From: Paracrocinitomix sp040880585
GTDB lineage: Bacteria > Bacteroidota > Bacteroidia > Flavobacteriales_D > Crocinitomicaceae
Assembly: GCA_040880585.1 (NCBI GenBank)
Contig: JBBDID010000019.1
Span: forward strand, 86,010-150,009
Direction: 5' to 3'
Length of the DNA stretch: 64,000 nucleotides
Shown: in pieces, positions 42,006-51,525 of the stretch
Numbering within the stretch: position 1 is the stretch's first letter
How the letters are laid out: each line of letters begins with the position of its first letter
The notes under the pieces: generated by a model
Told to the model about the DNA's origin: nothing
Seen by the model: only the letters and a program-made list of their open reading frames with translations
Databases searched by the model: none
Position numbers and translations under genes: made by a program

Positions 42006-43523
42006 TTAAATGAGAGATTTTCCGTTCATTTCTTCCGGTTGCTTAATTTTCATTAGTTGGAGAATAGTCGGAGCAACATCTGCAAGAATTCCATCCTGAA
42101 CAGCTTTAACTTCTTCATCTATGACAATAATGGGTACCGGATTTTTTGAATGAGCGGTATTGGGGGTTCCATCTGCATTAATGACAAAATCAGAATTGCC
42201 GTGATCAGCAATGATAATAAACGAATAACCCTGCTCTTTACCAGCTTCAACCACTTCTCTTACACAGCTATCAATACACTCAGCAGCTTCAATAATGGCG
42301 TCATACACACCGGTGTGTCCCACCATATCCGGATTGGCGAAGTTTAAACAAATAAAATCAGGTTGTTCTTGCTGCATAGAAAGAATGACGGACGCTTTGA
42401 CTTCCTTTGCACTCATTTCAGGTTTCAGGTCGTAAGTAGCTACTTTTGGTGAGGGGATCATCTTTCGGTGCTCTCCTTTAAATTTTTTTTCCCTACCGCC
42501 CGAAAAGAAAAAACTGACATGTGGATATTTCTCTGTTTCTGCAATACGCAGTTGACTTAATCCGGCTTCGGAAATGACTTCACCGAGGGTATTCTTTAAG
42601 TTCTCTTTTTCAAATATAACGTAAATTTCCCGAAAGGATTTGTCGTAATTGGTCATGGTCAGATAATGCAAATTCAATGGCTGCATCTGATATTCATCAA
42701 ACTTTCGCTGGGTGAGTGCAATTGTGATTTCACGACAACGGTCAGTTCTGAAGTTAAAGCAAATCACAATGTCTCCTTCAGTAATGTTACCAATTGGTTG
42801 ACCATTTTCTACGATTACTTTTGGCAGGATAAATTCATCTGTAATGTCTGCATCATAAGCATTTTGAATGGCTTCAGTAGCAGAGAGGTGCTTTTCTCCG
42901 ATCCCTTTTATCAAGAGGTCATACGCTTTTTTAATCCGCTCCCAACGGTTATCTCTATCCATGGCATAATATCGCCCAATGACAGATGCCAGCCGAACCG
43001 GTTGGTCTTTTATATGATCTTCCACTTGCTGTAAATGTGCCAAACCACTTTTTGGGTTACAATCTCTGCCGTCTGTAAAGGCATGAATGAATGCAGATTT
43101 AATTCCGTGGGATGCTGCCATGTCACACAGAGTGAGTAAATGATCCATAGAAGAATGTACCCCTCCGGTAGATACTAATCCCATGAAATGAATCCGTTTA
43201 TTTTCTTTTTTTGCTTTTTCAAATGCCCAGAGAAGGATGGGGTTCTTTTGAAATTCACCATCACGGATCGATTTATTAATACGCGTTAGCTCCTGATAAA
43301 CAATTCGTCCGGCTCCTATGTTTAAGTGGCCCACTTCAGAATTTCCCATTTGCCCGGCGGGTAAACCGACATGTTCTCCATGCGTCAATAATTCAGCATT
43401 GGGCTGCGTATTTTCTAACTGATCGATAAAAGGCGTATCGGCATTAAATATACCATCTGACTTGGATTCGTCTCCATGTCCCCACCCATCTAAAATCAAT
43501 AATGCTACCTTCTTTTTATTCAT
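42006..43523 (-). CDS. gpmI: Phosphoglycerate mutase, cofactor-independent
   Basis: 505 residues of the alkaline-phosphatase-like superfamily. LLILDGWGHGD carries the first metal aspartate, GQMGNSEVGHLNIGAGR the catalytic serine, THGGVHSSMDH-type segment STGGVHSSMDHLL a metal/histidine group, and IIADHGNSDFVIN a late metal pair. Interconverts 3- and 2-phosphoglycerate in glycolysis with manganese. Its ATG directly abuts the histidine kinase stop, so it is the second gene of a two-gene unit. Confidence 0.96.
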   Translation of the reverse strand: MNKKKVALLILDGWGHGDESKSDGIFNADTPFIDQLENTQPNAELLTHGEHVGLPAGQMGNSEVGHLNIGAGRIVYQELTRINKSIRDGEFQKNPILLWAFEKAKKENKRIHFMGLVSTGGVHSSMDHLLTLCDMAASHGIKSAFIHAFTDGRDCNPKSGLAHLQQVEDHIKDQPVRLASVIGRYYAMDRDNRWERIKKAYDLLIKGIGEKHLSATEAIQNAYDADITDEFILPKVIVENGQPIGNITEGDIVICFNFRTDRCREITIALTQRKFDEYQMQPLNLHYLTMTNYDKSFREIYVIFEKENLKNTLGEVISEAGLSQLRIAETEKYPHVSFFFSGGREKKFKGEHRKMIPSPKVATYDLKPEMSAKEVKASVILSMQQEQPDFICLNFANPDMVGHTGVYDAIIEAAECIDSCVREVVEAGKEQGYSFIIIADHGNSDFVINADGTPNTAHSKNPVPIIVIDEEVKAVQDGILADVAPTILQLMKIKQPEEMNGKSLI

Positions 43524-44426
43524 CTAAAATCGTATTTCAGCAATGAGCCCTTGTGGTTGATTATTTTTTAATTGTATGGTTCCTCCCTGCTTTTCAACCA
43601 AAAATTTTGTAATGTATAAACCCAAGCCGGTTCCCTTTGACTTGCGTGTCATTTCATTTTCTGCACGGTAGAATTTATCAAAAACTTTTTCTTTGCTTGC
43701 TTCATCAATTCCTCTGCCTTCATCTGAAATTCTGAGAATAGTGGTTCCCTTTTTTTGAAATAAATCAATAGAGATGTTACTGCCCACGGGAGAGTATTTA
43801 CACGCATTTTCTAATAGGTTGTGAAGCATGCTATTTAAGGCCTCTTTATCCAGTTCCAGAGAGATTGGTTCAGTTTTTAATTCCACCTTAAAATCTTTCA
43901 TGAGTGTATCTTTCAATGCGTCAATTTTATGATTTAAAAATTGATCAAGAGCAATGGATTCTTTATGGATAAAGTAATTTTCACTTTCAATATTTCGGGC
44001 AGTTAAGATATCACTTACCAAATGATTCAATCGGTTGATTTCTGTCAGTGAGCGATTGTAAATATCTTGTCGTTTCTCTTTGTCCAACTCATGTTTCTGT
44101 AAAGTCTCTAAAAAGAGAGCAACGGATGCAATGGGTGTTTTAAGTTCATGGCTGACCGATTGCAGGAAATTTTGCTGCAATTCATTGATTTCACGTTCTC
44201 GTTTAAACGCCCGACGAATCATGTAAACTCCACCTAAAAGAATGATGAGAAATACAGATCCCTCCCCAACCAGCATCCATGTTTTATGTACCAGTCGTTC
44301 AGAGCCCTGATAGGTTTGTTTGTATAGGTTAAAGATTAAATACAACCACCATGAAAACTGAATGATTACATAGCCCACTAAAATTGAGAAGAGGAATATG
44401 GGGTTTTTTAACCTTCGTTTTTGCAT
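43524..44426 (-). CDS. Sensor histidine kinase (membrane-bound)
   Basis: 300 residues. Two membrane helices at about 9-31 and 50-70 with a short periplasmic loop, so little room for an external sensor. H-box VSHELKTPIASV, N-box LLENACKYSP, G1 DEGRGID, G2 KGTGLGLYITKFLV: all the catalytic boxes are present. No response regulator is next to it, so it is an orphan. It is followed with no gap by gpmI, which is unusual for a kinase. Confidence 0.9.
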   Translation of the reverse strand: MQKRRLKNPIFLFSILVGYVIIQFSWWLYLIFNLYKQTYQGSERLVHKTWMLVGEGSVFLIILLGGVYMIRRAFKREREINELQQNFLQSVSHELKTPIASVALFLETLQKHELDKEKRQDIYNRSLTEINRLNHLVSDILTARNIESENYFIHKESIALDQFLNHKIDALKDTLMKDFKVELKTEPISLELDKEALNSMLHNLLENACKYSPVGSNISIDLFQKKGTTILRISDEGRGIDEASKEKVFDKFYRAENEMTRKSKGTGLGLYITKFLVEKQGGTIQLKNNQPQGLIAEIRF

Positions 44427-44457
44427 GTTACAAATTTCGGGATAATTTCAAGAATAT

Positions 44458-44494
44458 AAAAAGACCGATCTACTTATGTGGATCGGTCTTTTAA
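44458..44494 (-). terminator. Intrinsic terminator after the T9SS PKD gene
   Basis: AAAAGACCGATC pairs with GATCGGTCTTTT, loop TACTTATGTG. It is 20 bases past the stop of the minus-strand gene at 44515; T runs on both sides. Confidence 0.88.
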
Positions 44495-44514
44495 AATAGG
44501 AATAGAAAATCAAA

Positions 44515-45999
44515 TTAATGTTTGATCACTAATTTTTTTGTTAGTTGATTATGATCCGTAGTCACCCTTACAAAGTAGGTGCCTGAACTTAAATCTGAAA
44601 CTTGAATTTGCTCTGAAGTTGAATTAGCAGAGAATCTTCTTACTGTTTCACCTAAAATATTAATGATCTCAATTTGGCCTGAATTTTTAAGCCCCTTAAT
44701 AACAACTAAATCATTTGCAGGGTTCGGATAAACTTCAAAATTTAAGTTGTTTTCTCCTACTGAAAGATTATCGACCGTTACATCCATAGTCGCCGAGTCC
44801 ATAAAACACTCATTGTATGCATAAAGTGTGACAGAATAGGTACCTACACTATCGTACATATGAAAAGGATCCCAGTCAGAGGTAAAGGTAGAATCTCCTA
44901 AATCCCAATAAACAGAATCTGCATTTGAAGAATTGTTTGTAAAAGTAACCCAGGTATCATTATTAATATATGAGAAATCAATAGAAACTGAATCGATAAC
45001 AGTGATTTGATCTACCAATTCTAACGGGCAATTTGTACTACTGAAGACATAACGTCTTAATGTGTCATATAAGGTAATGTCGTATACCCCTGAAGTATCA
45101 TAGGTATGACAGGCAGAAGTGATATCCGTGTTTTGAAAACCATCTCCCCAAAGCCATTTGATATTATCGGTAGCGGTAGTAGCATCCCAGTTATAATGGG
45201 GGTCATTAAAATTTGGTTTTTGCGTATACTCTACACATCCTGCTCCAATTACATCCGGACAAATTTCATCATCAAGAATAGTAAATTCATCATGAAGGTC
45301 AAATTTAACTCGTGGACTGATCAAATAATCAAGGTCATAAGAAGCGCCTAAATTTGCGTAAACATTGTAGTACCCTTCAAAACTTAAGTAGTTTGGATTG
45401 TTGTAATAAAAGTAAGAGACCCCTTCTGCGTTTCCATCATTGCCAGGTGCTGAACTACTAATAATTTTAATAGAATCGTCTTCAGGAGTATAAACAGTTA
45501 ACATATAGTCACTAGTAACGGTTACCGGATTGTCAAAAACACTATTTACTTCCATTAAAGGTAAGGAAATCGTATAGGACTGTCGGGTTACGTAAACGGT
45601 GTCTCTGGCCAATTCAACCCCTACTGAATCATTGGAAGCAGTGTAATCATGAAGGACAGTAATTGCCATCAAAGAATCTACTGAGGGGTTGGTTTCAAAG
45701 GCATAAAACTGAATTCCACTTATTTCAATCGGCTGATTGGCGTGAAATCGTTGTGATCTCCCGCCATATGTTCCTGACACACTAGGTGTGCCGGCTCTCA
45801 TATCTTCGTAGTAAATCTGTGTCGTCTTACCAAGCGCAATGTAATTGTTCCAATATGTGCCACAAGAGTCTCCCGGAGCTTTGAAAGGTGTGGATAAATC
45901 AGGAGCATTGCCTGTGGAATAGTTTTTGGGTGCAGTAATTTGACTGAATCCCATTGAACCCAAGCAAAGGGTTATGGAGAGGAGTAAAAGTTTTTTCAT
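44515..45999 (-). CDS. T9SS type A protein with PKD-like domains
   Basis: 494 residues, signal peptide MKKLLLLSITLCLGSMGFSQ. PKD-type repeats at about 260-410: KWLWGDGFQNTDI...SACHTYDTSGVYDITLYD and VYWDLGDSTFTSDWDPFHMY followed by GTYSVTLYAYN. C-terminal T9SS domain: FEVYPNPANDLVVIKG, IEIINILGETV, LSSGTYFVRVTTD. An extracellular protein, possibly adhesive; no enzyme domain seen. Confidence 0.85.
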   Translation of the reverse strand: MKKLLLLSITLCLGSMGFSQITAPKNYSTGNAPDLSTPFKAPGDSCGTYWNNYIALGKTTQIYYEDMRAGTPSVSGTYGGRSQRFHANQPIEISGIQFYAFETNPSVDSLMAITVLHDYTASNDSVGVELARDTVYVTRQSYTISLPLMEVNSVFDNPVTVTSDYMLTVYTPEDDSIKIISSSAPGNDGNAEGVSYFYYNNPNYLSFEGYYNVYANLGASYDLDYLISPRVKFDLHDEFTILDDEICPDVIGAGCVEYTQKPNFNDPHYNWDATTATDNIKWLWGDGFQNTDITSACHTYDTSGVYDITLYDTLRRYVFSSTNCPLELVDQITVIDSVSIDFSYINNDTWVTFTNNSSNADSVYWDLGDSTFTSDWDPFHMYDSVGTYSVTLYAYNECFMDSATMDVTVDNLSVGENNLNFEVYPNPANDLVVIKGLKNSGQIEIINILGETVRRFSANSTSEQIQVSDLSSGTYFVRVTTDHNQLTKKLVIKH

Positions 46000-46067
46000 T
46001 TTATGTAAATTAGTTTAAGTTTTGTAAATATAACGAAATATGTAAAAAAACGTTGGCTTTAAATATA

Positions 46068-49000
46068 TTATTTAATAATTGATACATTGCCTTGCAGTGC
46101 TATGCGTTCACCCAAAACAGTTTCACCTTTAATTACATAGACAAAAGTTTGTGGTGTGAGTTCTTTTCCGTTTAATGTTCCATCCCAGTATTCTTTTTGC
46201 TCAGTTGAAACAAATACTTTTTTACCCCAACGATCGTAAACTTCTATCGAATAATTAAACAATCTTGGCCCTTTAACTTCAAGAAAATCGTTATGTCCAT
46301 CTCCGTTTGGCGAAAAAATATTGGGCACAAATACATCCATAAAACCACTAATATCTACAAAAACACTGTCGGTATTGACACAGCCGTTTTTATCTGTTGC
46401 AAAAACAACATAAACAGTAGCTTGATCAGGGACTGAATAAACCTCACTGCAATTATCCGTTATACATTCATCTACTTCCGGAACCCATTCATAACTAATG
46501 TTATTATCAGAGCTTGCCCACAATTCTACTTCACCACCTATTCCAATCAATGTGTCATTGCCGGCAACAATATCGGGTAGTGGATTAACGATTAAATAAA
46601 TGGAATCTTCGGCGAAACCACATGAAGGATTGGTAGCAGTAACGATATATTGTGTAGTGGAGTCCGGGCCAAGGTATACGGTTTCCCCTGACATACCATT
46701 GCTCCAGGTAATATCATACCCGTTGTGAACAGCTGTAACCTGTACGGAATCTCCTCTACAAATGGATATTTCAGGAGTAACACTTACTGAAGGTGCCGCC
46801 GAAACGTCGATCGTTACCACAGTAGAATCAGAGGTACAGCCGTTGAGGGATTCATACACCCATAAATCATTTGATCCCACAGTCAGGGCAGGGGTATAAG
46901 TGGTGCCAGTTGCTAATCCAATTCCCAGTGAATTATACCAATCGATTTGACCTCCTAAAGAAGGGGTAGCAGTGAGTGGTGATGGTGTATCTCCTTCACA
47001 ATAGACCAATTGTCCTGAAACAGAAGGTGCTGTAGGTGTTGGTTTCACCGTATAAGAAATAACGGAAGTCGGACTTTCACATCCATTTGCTGTCTCGGTC
47101 ACATAAATATCGAAAGTACCTACTATAAGTGTAGGGGAATATGAGTTGTTGGTGGACAATACGGTTGCAGGTGGAGGGGCATCATACCACGTAATTGAAC
47201 CGCCAAGAGATGCGGTGGCTGTAGCGGGTGTAGGGAGGTCGCCTTCGCAATATATAGTATTTCCTGTCCAGCTTGGAGCCGGGGGTATCGGATTTACAAT
47301 AATGGTTACCTGATCAGAAGGACCGGTACAGCCTAAAATAGACTCTGTTTCAGTAGCGTAGTAAGTGGTTGTGCCAATAGGCGGAGAAGGAGTAAATGAA
47401 TTACCCGTAGCAATTACCGGAGGAGTTAACGCAGCATTATCGTACCAGTTGACAGTTCCTCCATTAGAAGAAACGACTGTCAATGCTGAAATGGCGTCTC
47501 CGTCACAATAAGTTGCATTTGCTTCAATGTCAACTATAGGAGGAATAATTACATTGATATCTCCTGAACCTGAAAAGGTTCCTGTACATCCTGAGCTGGT
47601 GAAAGAAGTGATCGTATAGGTACCATCCAAAGAACTACTGAAGATATATGGGGTTGAATTTACTCCGGTAATGTTATATGGACCTCCCGGCCCGCTTATC
47701 GTAAAATCATAAGGTGTGGGACCCGTAAAGCTAATAGATAAATCCCCGTCATCTCCCTGACAGACGGTTTGGTTACCACTGATAACAGCATCTCCGGGAG
47801 GGTAGGTGTTAATGGTGATACTTTCCGAAATAACACAAGAGGTATTGGGGTCTGTAACATCAACATTAAAAGTGGTGGTAGAAGGAATAGTAGCAACAGG
47901 ATCAGAACTGGTATCATCAGAAAGAAATCCGGCATTGTCCCACTGATAAGTGTATGCCGGTGGAGTAATACCACAGTCAACCGTATAAGAGGTAGAGGCG
48001 CCATCATACCAGCTGGTAGTTCCAGAAAGGAAGTCGCTCAATATTTGGGTAACCGTGTCGCCGGTTGATGCATTTACAAGAAAAACAGAACTTTCTTGTG
48101 GTTGAATGCCTGTTGTTCCGTTTACGACTAATTCAATTGAACTTCCGTGATTCCAACAAAAGGGGTAAATTTCTGTATGGACATTACCTGTATTGAGATT
48201 AGGAGATGCGTAAGTTCCCTGTGAAGTGCCATCAACAAAAACTTCAACTTCAGTACCTCCCCAACCATCATCCCAAATGTCATAACAATGCAATTCAAAA
48301 CAACAGTTATTCCCAACAAATGGAAGGCCGGATACGTGCAAAGTTGTTGAACCATTTGGGCAAATGGTCAAATCGTCCGCATTTACGTCTACTAAAAAAC
48401 CAACGCCTATATTAATAGTCGTATCAGTTGTACATCCTTGACTATCTGTAACTGTTAGTGTTACCGGATGATTTCCCGCTGTGGCAAAAGTGTGAGACGG
48501 GGTAGGACCTCCATTGGTAACTATTGTTCCATCAAAATCCCAATCGTACTGAGTGATGGGAAATTGGCTAATTGTGTTATCCGTGAAATTAATCAGTTGT
48601 CCGGGGCAGTTGGTGGCTGAAAACGTAAAATCCGGACACAAGGCAATTTCAACAGTTTGTTGATTGGAAAATGCTGAAGTTGCGCCTGTCCAACCCCAGG
48701 TTACCATTGAGGTTCCTCCAAGGTTGTTATTAATCATATCTCCGGTGTAGGTCAGGGATTGTCCGCCGTCTACATTTACGGTGATCGTTTGAGTGGCTCC
48801 TGCAGTCCATTCGATTTCTACCAAATAAGTCTTGCAATCTTCAACATCTCCGGTAAAAGTGGAAATAGGACCCAAAGGTAAGCCGGTGAGACAGGAAGCA
48901 GAACTGTGATCGATTACTCCATCAGCCATTAAAGAAATATGATCTCCTCCAATGTCCCAATTATTGATTTGTCCCGAGCCTTGATTATCTCTTGTGTCAA

Positions 49001-49331
49001 ATTCAACGGCCAGTGCATTTGAAAGTCCCTGATATCCCAATCCATAACCACCACTTCCTAAAGCCCAGGGGCCAGCTTGCATAACAAAAGCCATTCCTTC
49101 ACCACCAAAATCATCACAACCAAATTTTACTTTAAACAAAAGAGAAAAGTTGGTAGTCAAATCTACTGTACTGGTAGCATGCATAGAACCTAGTTGATTG
49201 GAAGAACCAGGTGTGATTTCAAAACCATTACAGCTTGCCATAACCGAAGCATCCCCTGTTGTAGCATACTGAGCAAATAAGGGTGGTATTCCTGTAAGCG
49301 ATATTACAAATAGGAGTAAAAGTCTTAACAT
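46068..49331 (-). CDS. Large T9SS type B (gliding-motility C-terminal) surface protein with lectin-like domain
   Basis: 1087 residues, signal at 1-21. Residues about 22-235 resemble an L-type lectin domain (FGCDDFGGEGMAFVMQAGPW, LAVEFDTRDN). A PKD domain follows (DWDFDGTIVTNGG, TVTDSQGCTTD), then Ig-like repeats. Three near-identical tandem units of about 80 residues at roughly 620-860 contain WYDN/WYDA/WYNS and YCEGD. The end is a type B sorting domain: VPNIFSPNGDGHNDFLEVKG, YDRWGKKVF, LTPQTFVYVIKG. Probably a cell-surface adhesin. Confidence 0.87.
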   Translation of the reverse strand: MLRLLLLFVISLTGIPPLFAQYATTGDASVMASCNGFEITPGSSNQLGSMHATSTVDLTTNFSLLFKVKFGCDDFGGEGMAFVMQAGPWALGSGGYGLGYQGLSNALAVEFDTRDNQGSGQINNWDIGGDHISLMADGVIDHSSASCLTGLPLGPISTFTGDVEDCKTYLVEIEWTAGATQTITVNVDGGQSLTYTGDMINNNLGGTSMVTWGWTGATSAFSNQQTVEIALCPDFTFSATNCPGQLINFTDNTISQFPITQYDWDFDGTIVTNGGPTPSHTFATAGNHPVTLTVTDSQGCTTDTTINIGVGFLVDVNADDLTICPNGSTTLHVSGLPFVGNNCCFELHCYDIWDDGWGGTEVEVFVDGTSQGTYASPNLNTGNVHTEIYPFCWNHGSSIELVVNGTTGIQPQESSVFLVNASTGDTVTQILSDFLSGTTSWYDGASTSYTVDCGITPPAYTYQWDNAGFLSDDTSSDPVATIPSTTTFNVDVTDPNTSCVISESITINTYPPGDAVISGNQTVCQGDDGDLSISFTGPTPYDFTISGPGGPYNITGVNSTPYIFSSSLDGTYTITSFTSSGCTGTFSGSGDINVIIPPIVDIEANATYCDGDAISALTVVSSNGGTVNWYDNAALTPPVIATGNSFTPSPPIGTTTYYATETESILGCTGPSDQVTIIVNPIPPAPSWTGNTIYCEGDLPTPATATASLGGSITWYDAPPPATVLSTNNSYSPTLIVGTFDIYVTETANGCESPTSVISYTVKPTPTAPSVSGQLVYCEGDTPSPLTATPSLGGQIDWYNSLGIGLATGTTYTPALTVGSNDLWVYESLNGCTSDSTVVTIDVSAAPSVSVTPEISICRGDSVQVTAVHNGYDITWSNGMSGETVYLGPDSTTQYIVTATNPSCGFAEDSIYLIVNPLPDIVAGNDTLIGIGGEVELWASSDNNISYEWVPEVDECITDNCSEVYSVPDQATVYVVFATDKNGCVNTDSVFVDISGFMDVFVPNIFSPNGDGHNDFLEVKGPRLFNYSIEVYDRWGKKVFVSTEQKEYWDGTLNGKELTPQTFVYVIKGETVLGERIALQGNVSIIK

Positions 49332-49431
49332 ATACTATTATCAACGTATTTCTACGTGGTATCGTTTGTAATACGTTTTTTTTCTAAAAAAAGTTGTCTA
49401 GTTTTGGTTCTAATTTTCAAGGCACTAAATT

Positions 49432-49773
49432 ATGATTAAAATTTGGCATAACAATCGTTGTAGCAAGAGTAGGCAAACATTGGCGATCTTAAAGGACAAG
49501 ACAAAGGAGGTTGAGGTGGTGGAATATCTTACGGAGACTCCTTCTGAGAAAGAGATCAGAGAGGTATTGGAAAAGTTATCTGTATCGGCTGAGTCGATTA
49601 TAAGAAAAGGGGAAAAGGAGTACAAAGAGCACTTTAAAGGAAAAGAAATGTCAGAAGATATGTGGATACACGCTATGCTGGAATACCCCAAATTAATTGA
49701 ACGACCAATTGTAATTAAAGGGGATAAAGCAGTGATTGGAAGACCGCCTGAGAAAGTATTGGAATTACTCTAA
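49432..49773 (+). CDS. Arsenate reductase (ArsC family)
   Basis: 113 residues with the thioredoxin-like ArsC motif HNNRCSKSRQTLAIL (C at about 9) and EYLTETPSEKEIREVL. Lacks the second active-site loop residues typical for firm assignment, so it could be an Spx/YfgD-like relative; reduction of arsenate with glutaredoxin is inferred from the family. A single gene. Confidence 0.85.
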   Translation: MIKIWHNNRCSKSRQTLAILKDKTKEVEVVEYLTETPSEKEIREVLEKLSVSAESIIRKGEKEYKEHFKGKEMSEDMWIHAMLEYPKLIERPIVIKGDKAVIGRPPEKVLELL

Positions 49774-49802
49774 ACAAAAAAAGGTGCCGTAAAAGGACAC
49801 CT
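49774..49802 (-). terminator. Intrinsic terminator of the small minus-strand gene
   Basis: On minus AGGTGTCC...GGCACCTTTTTTT: imperfect stem of seven pairs then a T run. It lies 29 bases past the stop at 49831. Confidence 0.75.
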
Positions 49803-49830
49803 GATCAAACATGTTATTAATACAGCGAAA

Positions 49831-49992
49831 TTACTCTTCGCTATCAACAGCTTCTTTAAGTCTTTTTGGACGTAACATCTCTACAGTTCCTAATGTAATC
49901 CACATTGGAACAGCAACTCCTAAAAGAAACACAAGTACCCACATGGCCATTAAGCCGATACAAAGAAATAAAGCAAATCCTAAAGCTATCAT
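49831..49992 (-). CDS. Small membrane protein, 53 residues
   Basis: ATG at 49992 to TAA at 49831. The peptide starts MIALGFALFLCIGLMAMWVL and continues to VFLLGVAVPMWITLGTVEML, i.e. one long or two short hydrophobic segments, then a charged tail (RPKRLKEAVDSEE). It has its own terminator and fills the gap between the arsC-like gene and fumC. Coding is likely because the frame is clean, composition is that of a membrane peptide and a T-run hairpin follows. Function unknown. Confidence 0.7.
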   Translation of the reverse strand: MIALGFALFLCIGLMAMWVLVFLLGVAVPMWITLGTVEMLRPKRLKEAVDSEE

Positions 49993-50064
49993 GATTTATA
50001 TATTGTTAATTTTGTCTGTAACTCTTGCGGTAAAGTTAATATTTATTCTCAAAAATCGATATAA

Positions 50065-51462
50065 ATGGAATACAGAATTGAAAAAGATACTTTAGGTGAA
50101 GTAAAGGTGCCTGCAGATAAATATTGGGGAGCTCAAACAGAAAGATCCCGTAACAATTTTAAAATTGGACCTTCGGGATCAATGCCTATTGAAATTATCA
50201 GAGGGTTTGCTTATTTGAAAAAAGCAGCTGCTTATGCCAACTGCGAGTTAGGTGTTTTGGAGCAGAAAAAAAGAGATTTAATCGCAGAGGTATGTGATGA
50301 AATACTGGAAGGTAAGCTGGATGATCAATTTCCTTTAGTGATTTGGCAGACCGGTTCGGGGACACAATCTAATATGAATGTGAATGAGGTGATCGCAAAT
50401 CGTGCACATGAAATGGTAGGGAATAAAATCGGAGAAGGTGAAAAAACGCTGCAAGCCAATGATGATGTGAATAAATCGCAGTCTTCTAACGACACATTTC
50501 CAACAGGTATGCACATTGCAGCCTACAAATTATTGGTTGAAAATACTATTCCCGGCGTGGAGGCATTAATGAATACTCTAAAACAGAAATCACAGTCATT
50601 TAAAAATGTTGTAAAGATTGGACGAACGCATTTAATGGATGCTACCCCTTTAACATTAGGACAAGAGTTTTCAGGCTATGTGTCTCAGCTTGAACACGGC
50701 TTAAAAGCACTTAGAAATACCCTGGATCATTTGTCAGAATTGGCATTGGGCGGAACGGCAGTAGGAACAGGTTTGAACACCCCTGATGGTTATGATGTGT
50801 TGGTGGCTAAATATATTGCTGAGTTCACCGGCTTGCCATTTGTTACCGCAAAAAATAAGTTTGAGGCACTGGCTGCGCATGATGCATTTGTTGAGACACA
50901 TGGCGCTCTCAAACAGTTAGCAGTAGCTTTGAATAAAATAGCAAACGATATTAGAATGATGGCTTCCGGCCCGCGTTCAGGCATTGGTGAAATTATTATT
51001 CCGGCAAATGAACCCGGATCTTCAATTATGCCCGGTAAAGTTAATCCGACACAGGCTGAAGCAATTACTATGGTGTGCGCACAGGTAATTGGAAATGATG
51101 TGGCCATTACAGTAGGTGGAACACAGGGGCATTATGAATTGAATGTTTTTAAGCCCATGATGGCGTATAATCTGTTACAGTCAGCAGAATTGTTGGGAGA
51201 TGCATGCCGTTCTTTCAATGAGAATTGCGCAGAAGGAATTGAACCCAACCATGAGCGCATTAAAGAATTATTGAACAATTCACTCATGCTGGTGACGGCT
51301 TTGAATACAAAAATAGGTTACTATAAGGCGGCAGAAATTGCAAATACAGCTCACGAAAACGGAACCACCTTAAGGGAAGAAGCCATTCGGTTGGGTTATG
51401 TCCCTGCGGATAAATATGATGAGTGGGTTGATCCTAAGAAGATGACGGGCTCACTTAAGTAA
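50065..51462 (+). CDS. fumC: Fumarate hydratase class II
   Basis: 465 residues of the fumarase/aspartase superfamily. The signature GSSIMPGKVNPTQAEA is present, as are DTLGEVKVPADKYWGAQTER at the N terminus and GRTHLMDATPLTLGQEFSGY. It hydrates fumarate to malate in the TCA cycle without an iron-sulfur cluster. Complete. Confidence 0.96.
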   Translation: MEYRIEKDTLGEVKVPADKYWGAQTERSRNNFKIGPSGSMPIEIIRGFAYLKKAAAYANCELGVLEQKKRDLIAEVCDEILEGKLDDQFPLVIWQTGSGTQSNMNVNEVIANRAHEMVGNKIGEGEKTLQANDDVNKSQSSNDTFPTGMHIAAYKLLVENTIPGVEALMNTLKQKSQSFKNVVKIGRTHLMDATPLTLGQEFSGYVSQLEHGLKALRNTLDHLSELALGGTAVGTGLNTPDGYDVLVAKYIAEFTGLPFVTAKNKFEALAAHDAFVETHGALKQLAVALNKIANDIRMMASGPRSGIGEIIIPANEPGSSIMPGKVNPTQAEAITMVCAQVIGNDVAITVGGTQGHYELNVFKPMMAYNLLQSAELLGDACRSFNENCAEGIEPNHERIKELLNNSLMLVTALNTKIGYYKAAEIANTAHENGTTLREEAIRLGYVPADKYDEWVDPKKMTGSLK

Positions 51463-51525
51463 GAACAGTACAAATAACATTTTTCCGTTTGCTTTCCCAA
51501 TAAGGATTTGACGGATTTTTTCATT

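Noticed and set aside
49811..50095. 94-residue plus-strand frame before fumC
   Set aside because: It overlaps the minus-strand 53-residue membrane protein, whose composition and terminator are far more convincing, and its start overlaps fumC.
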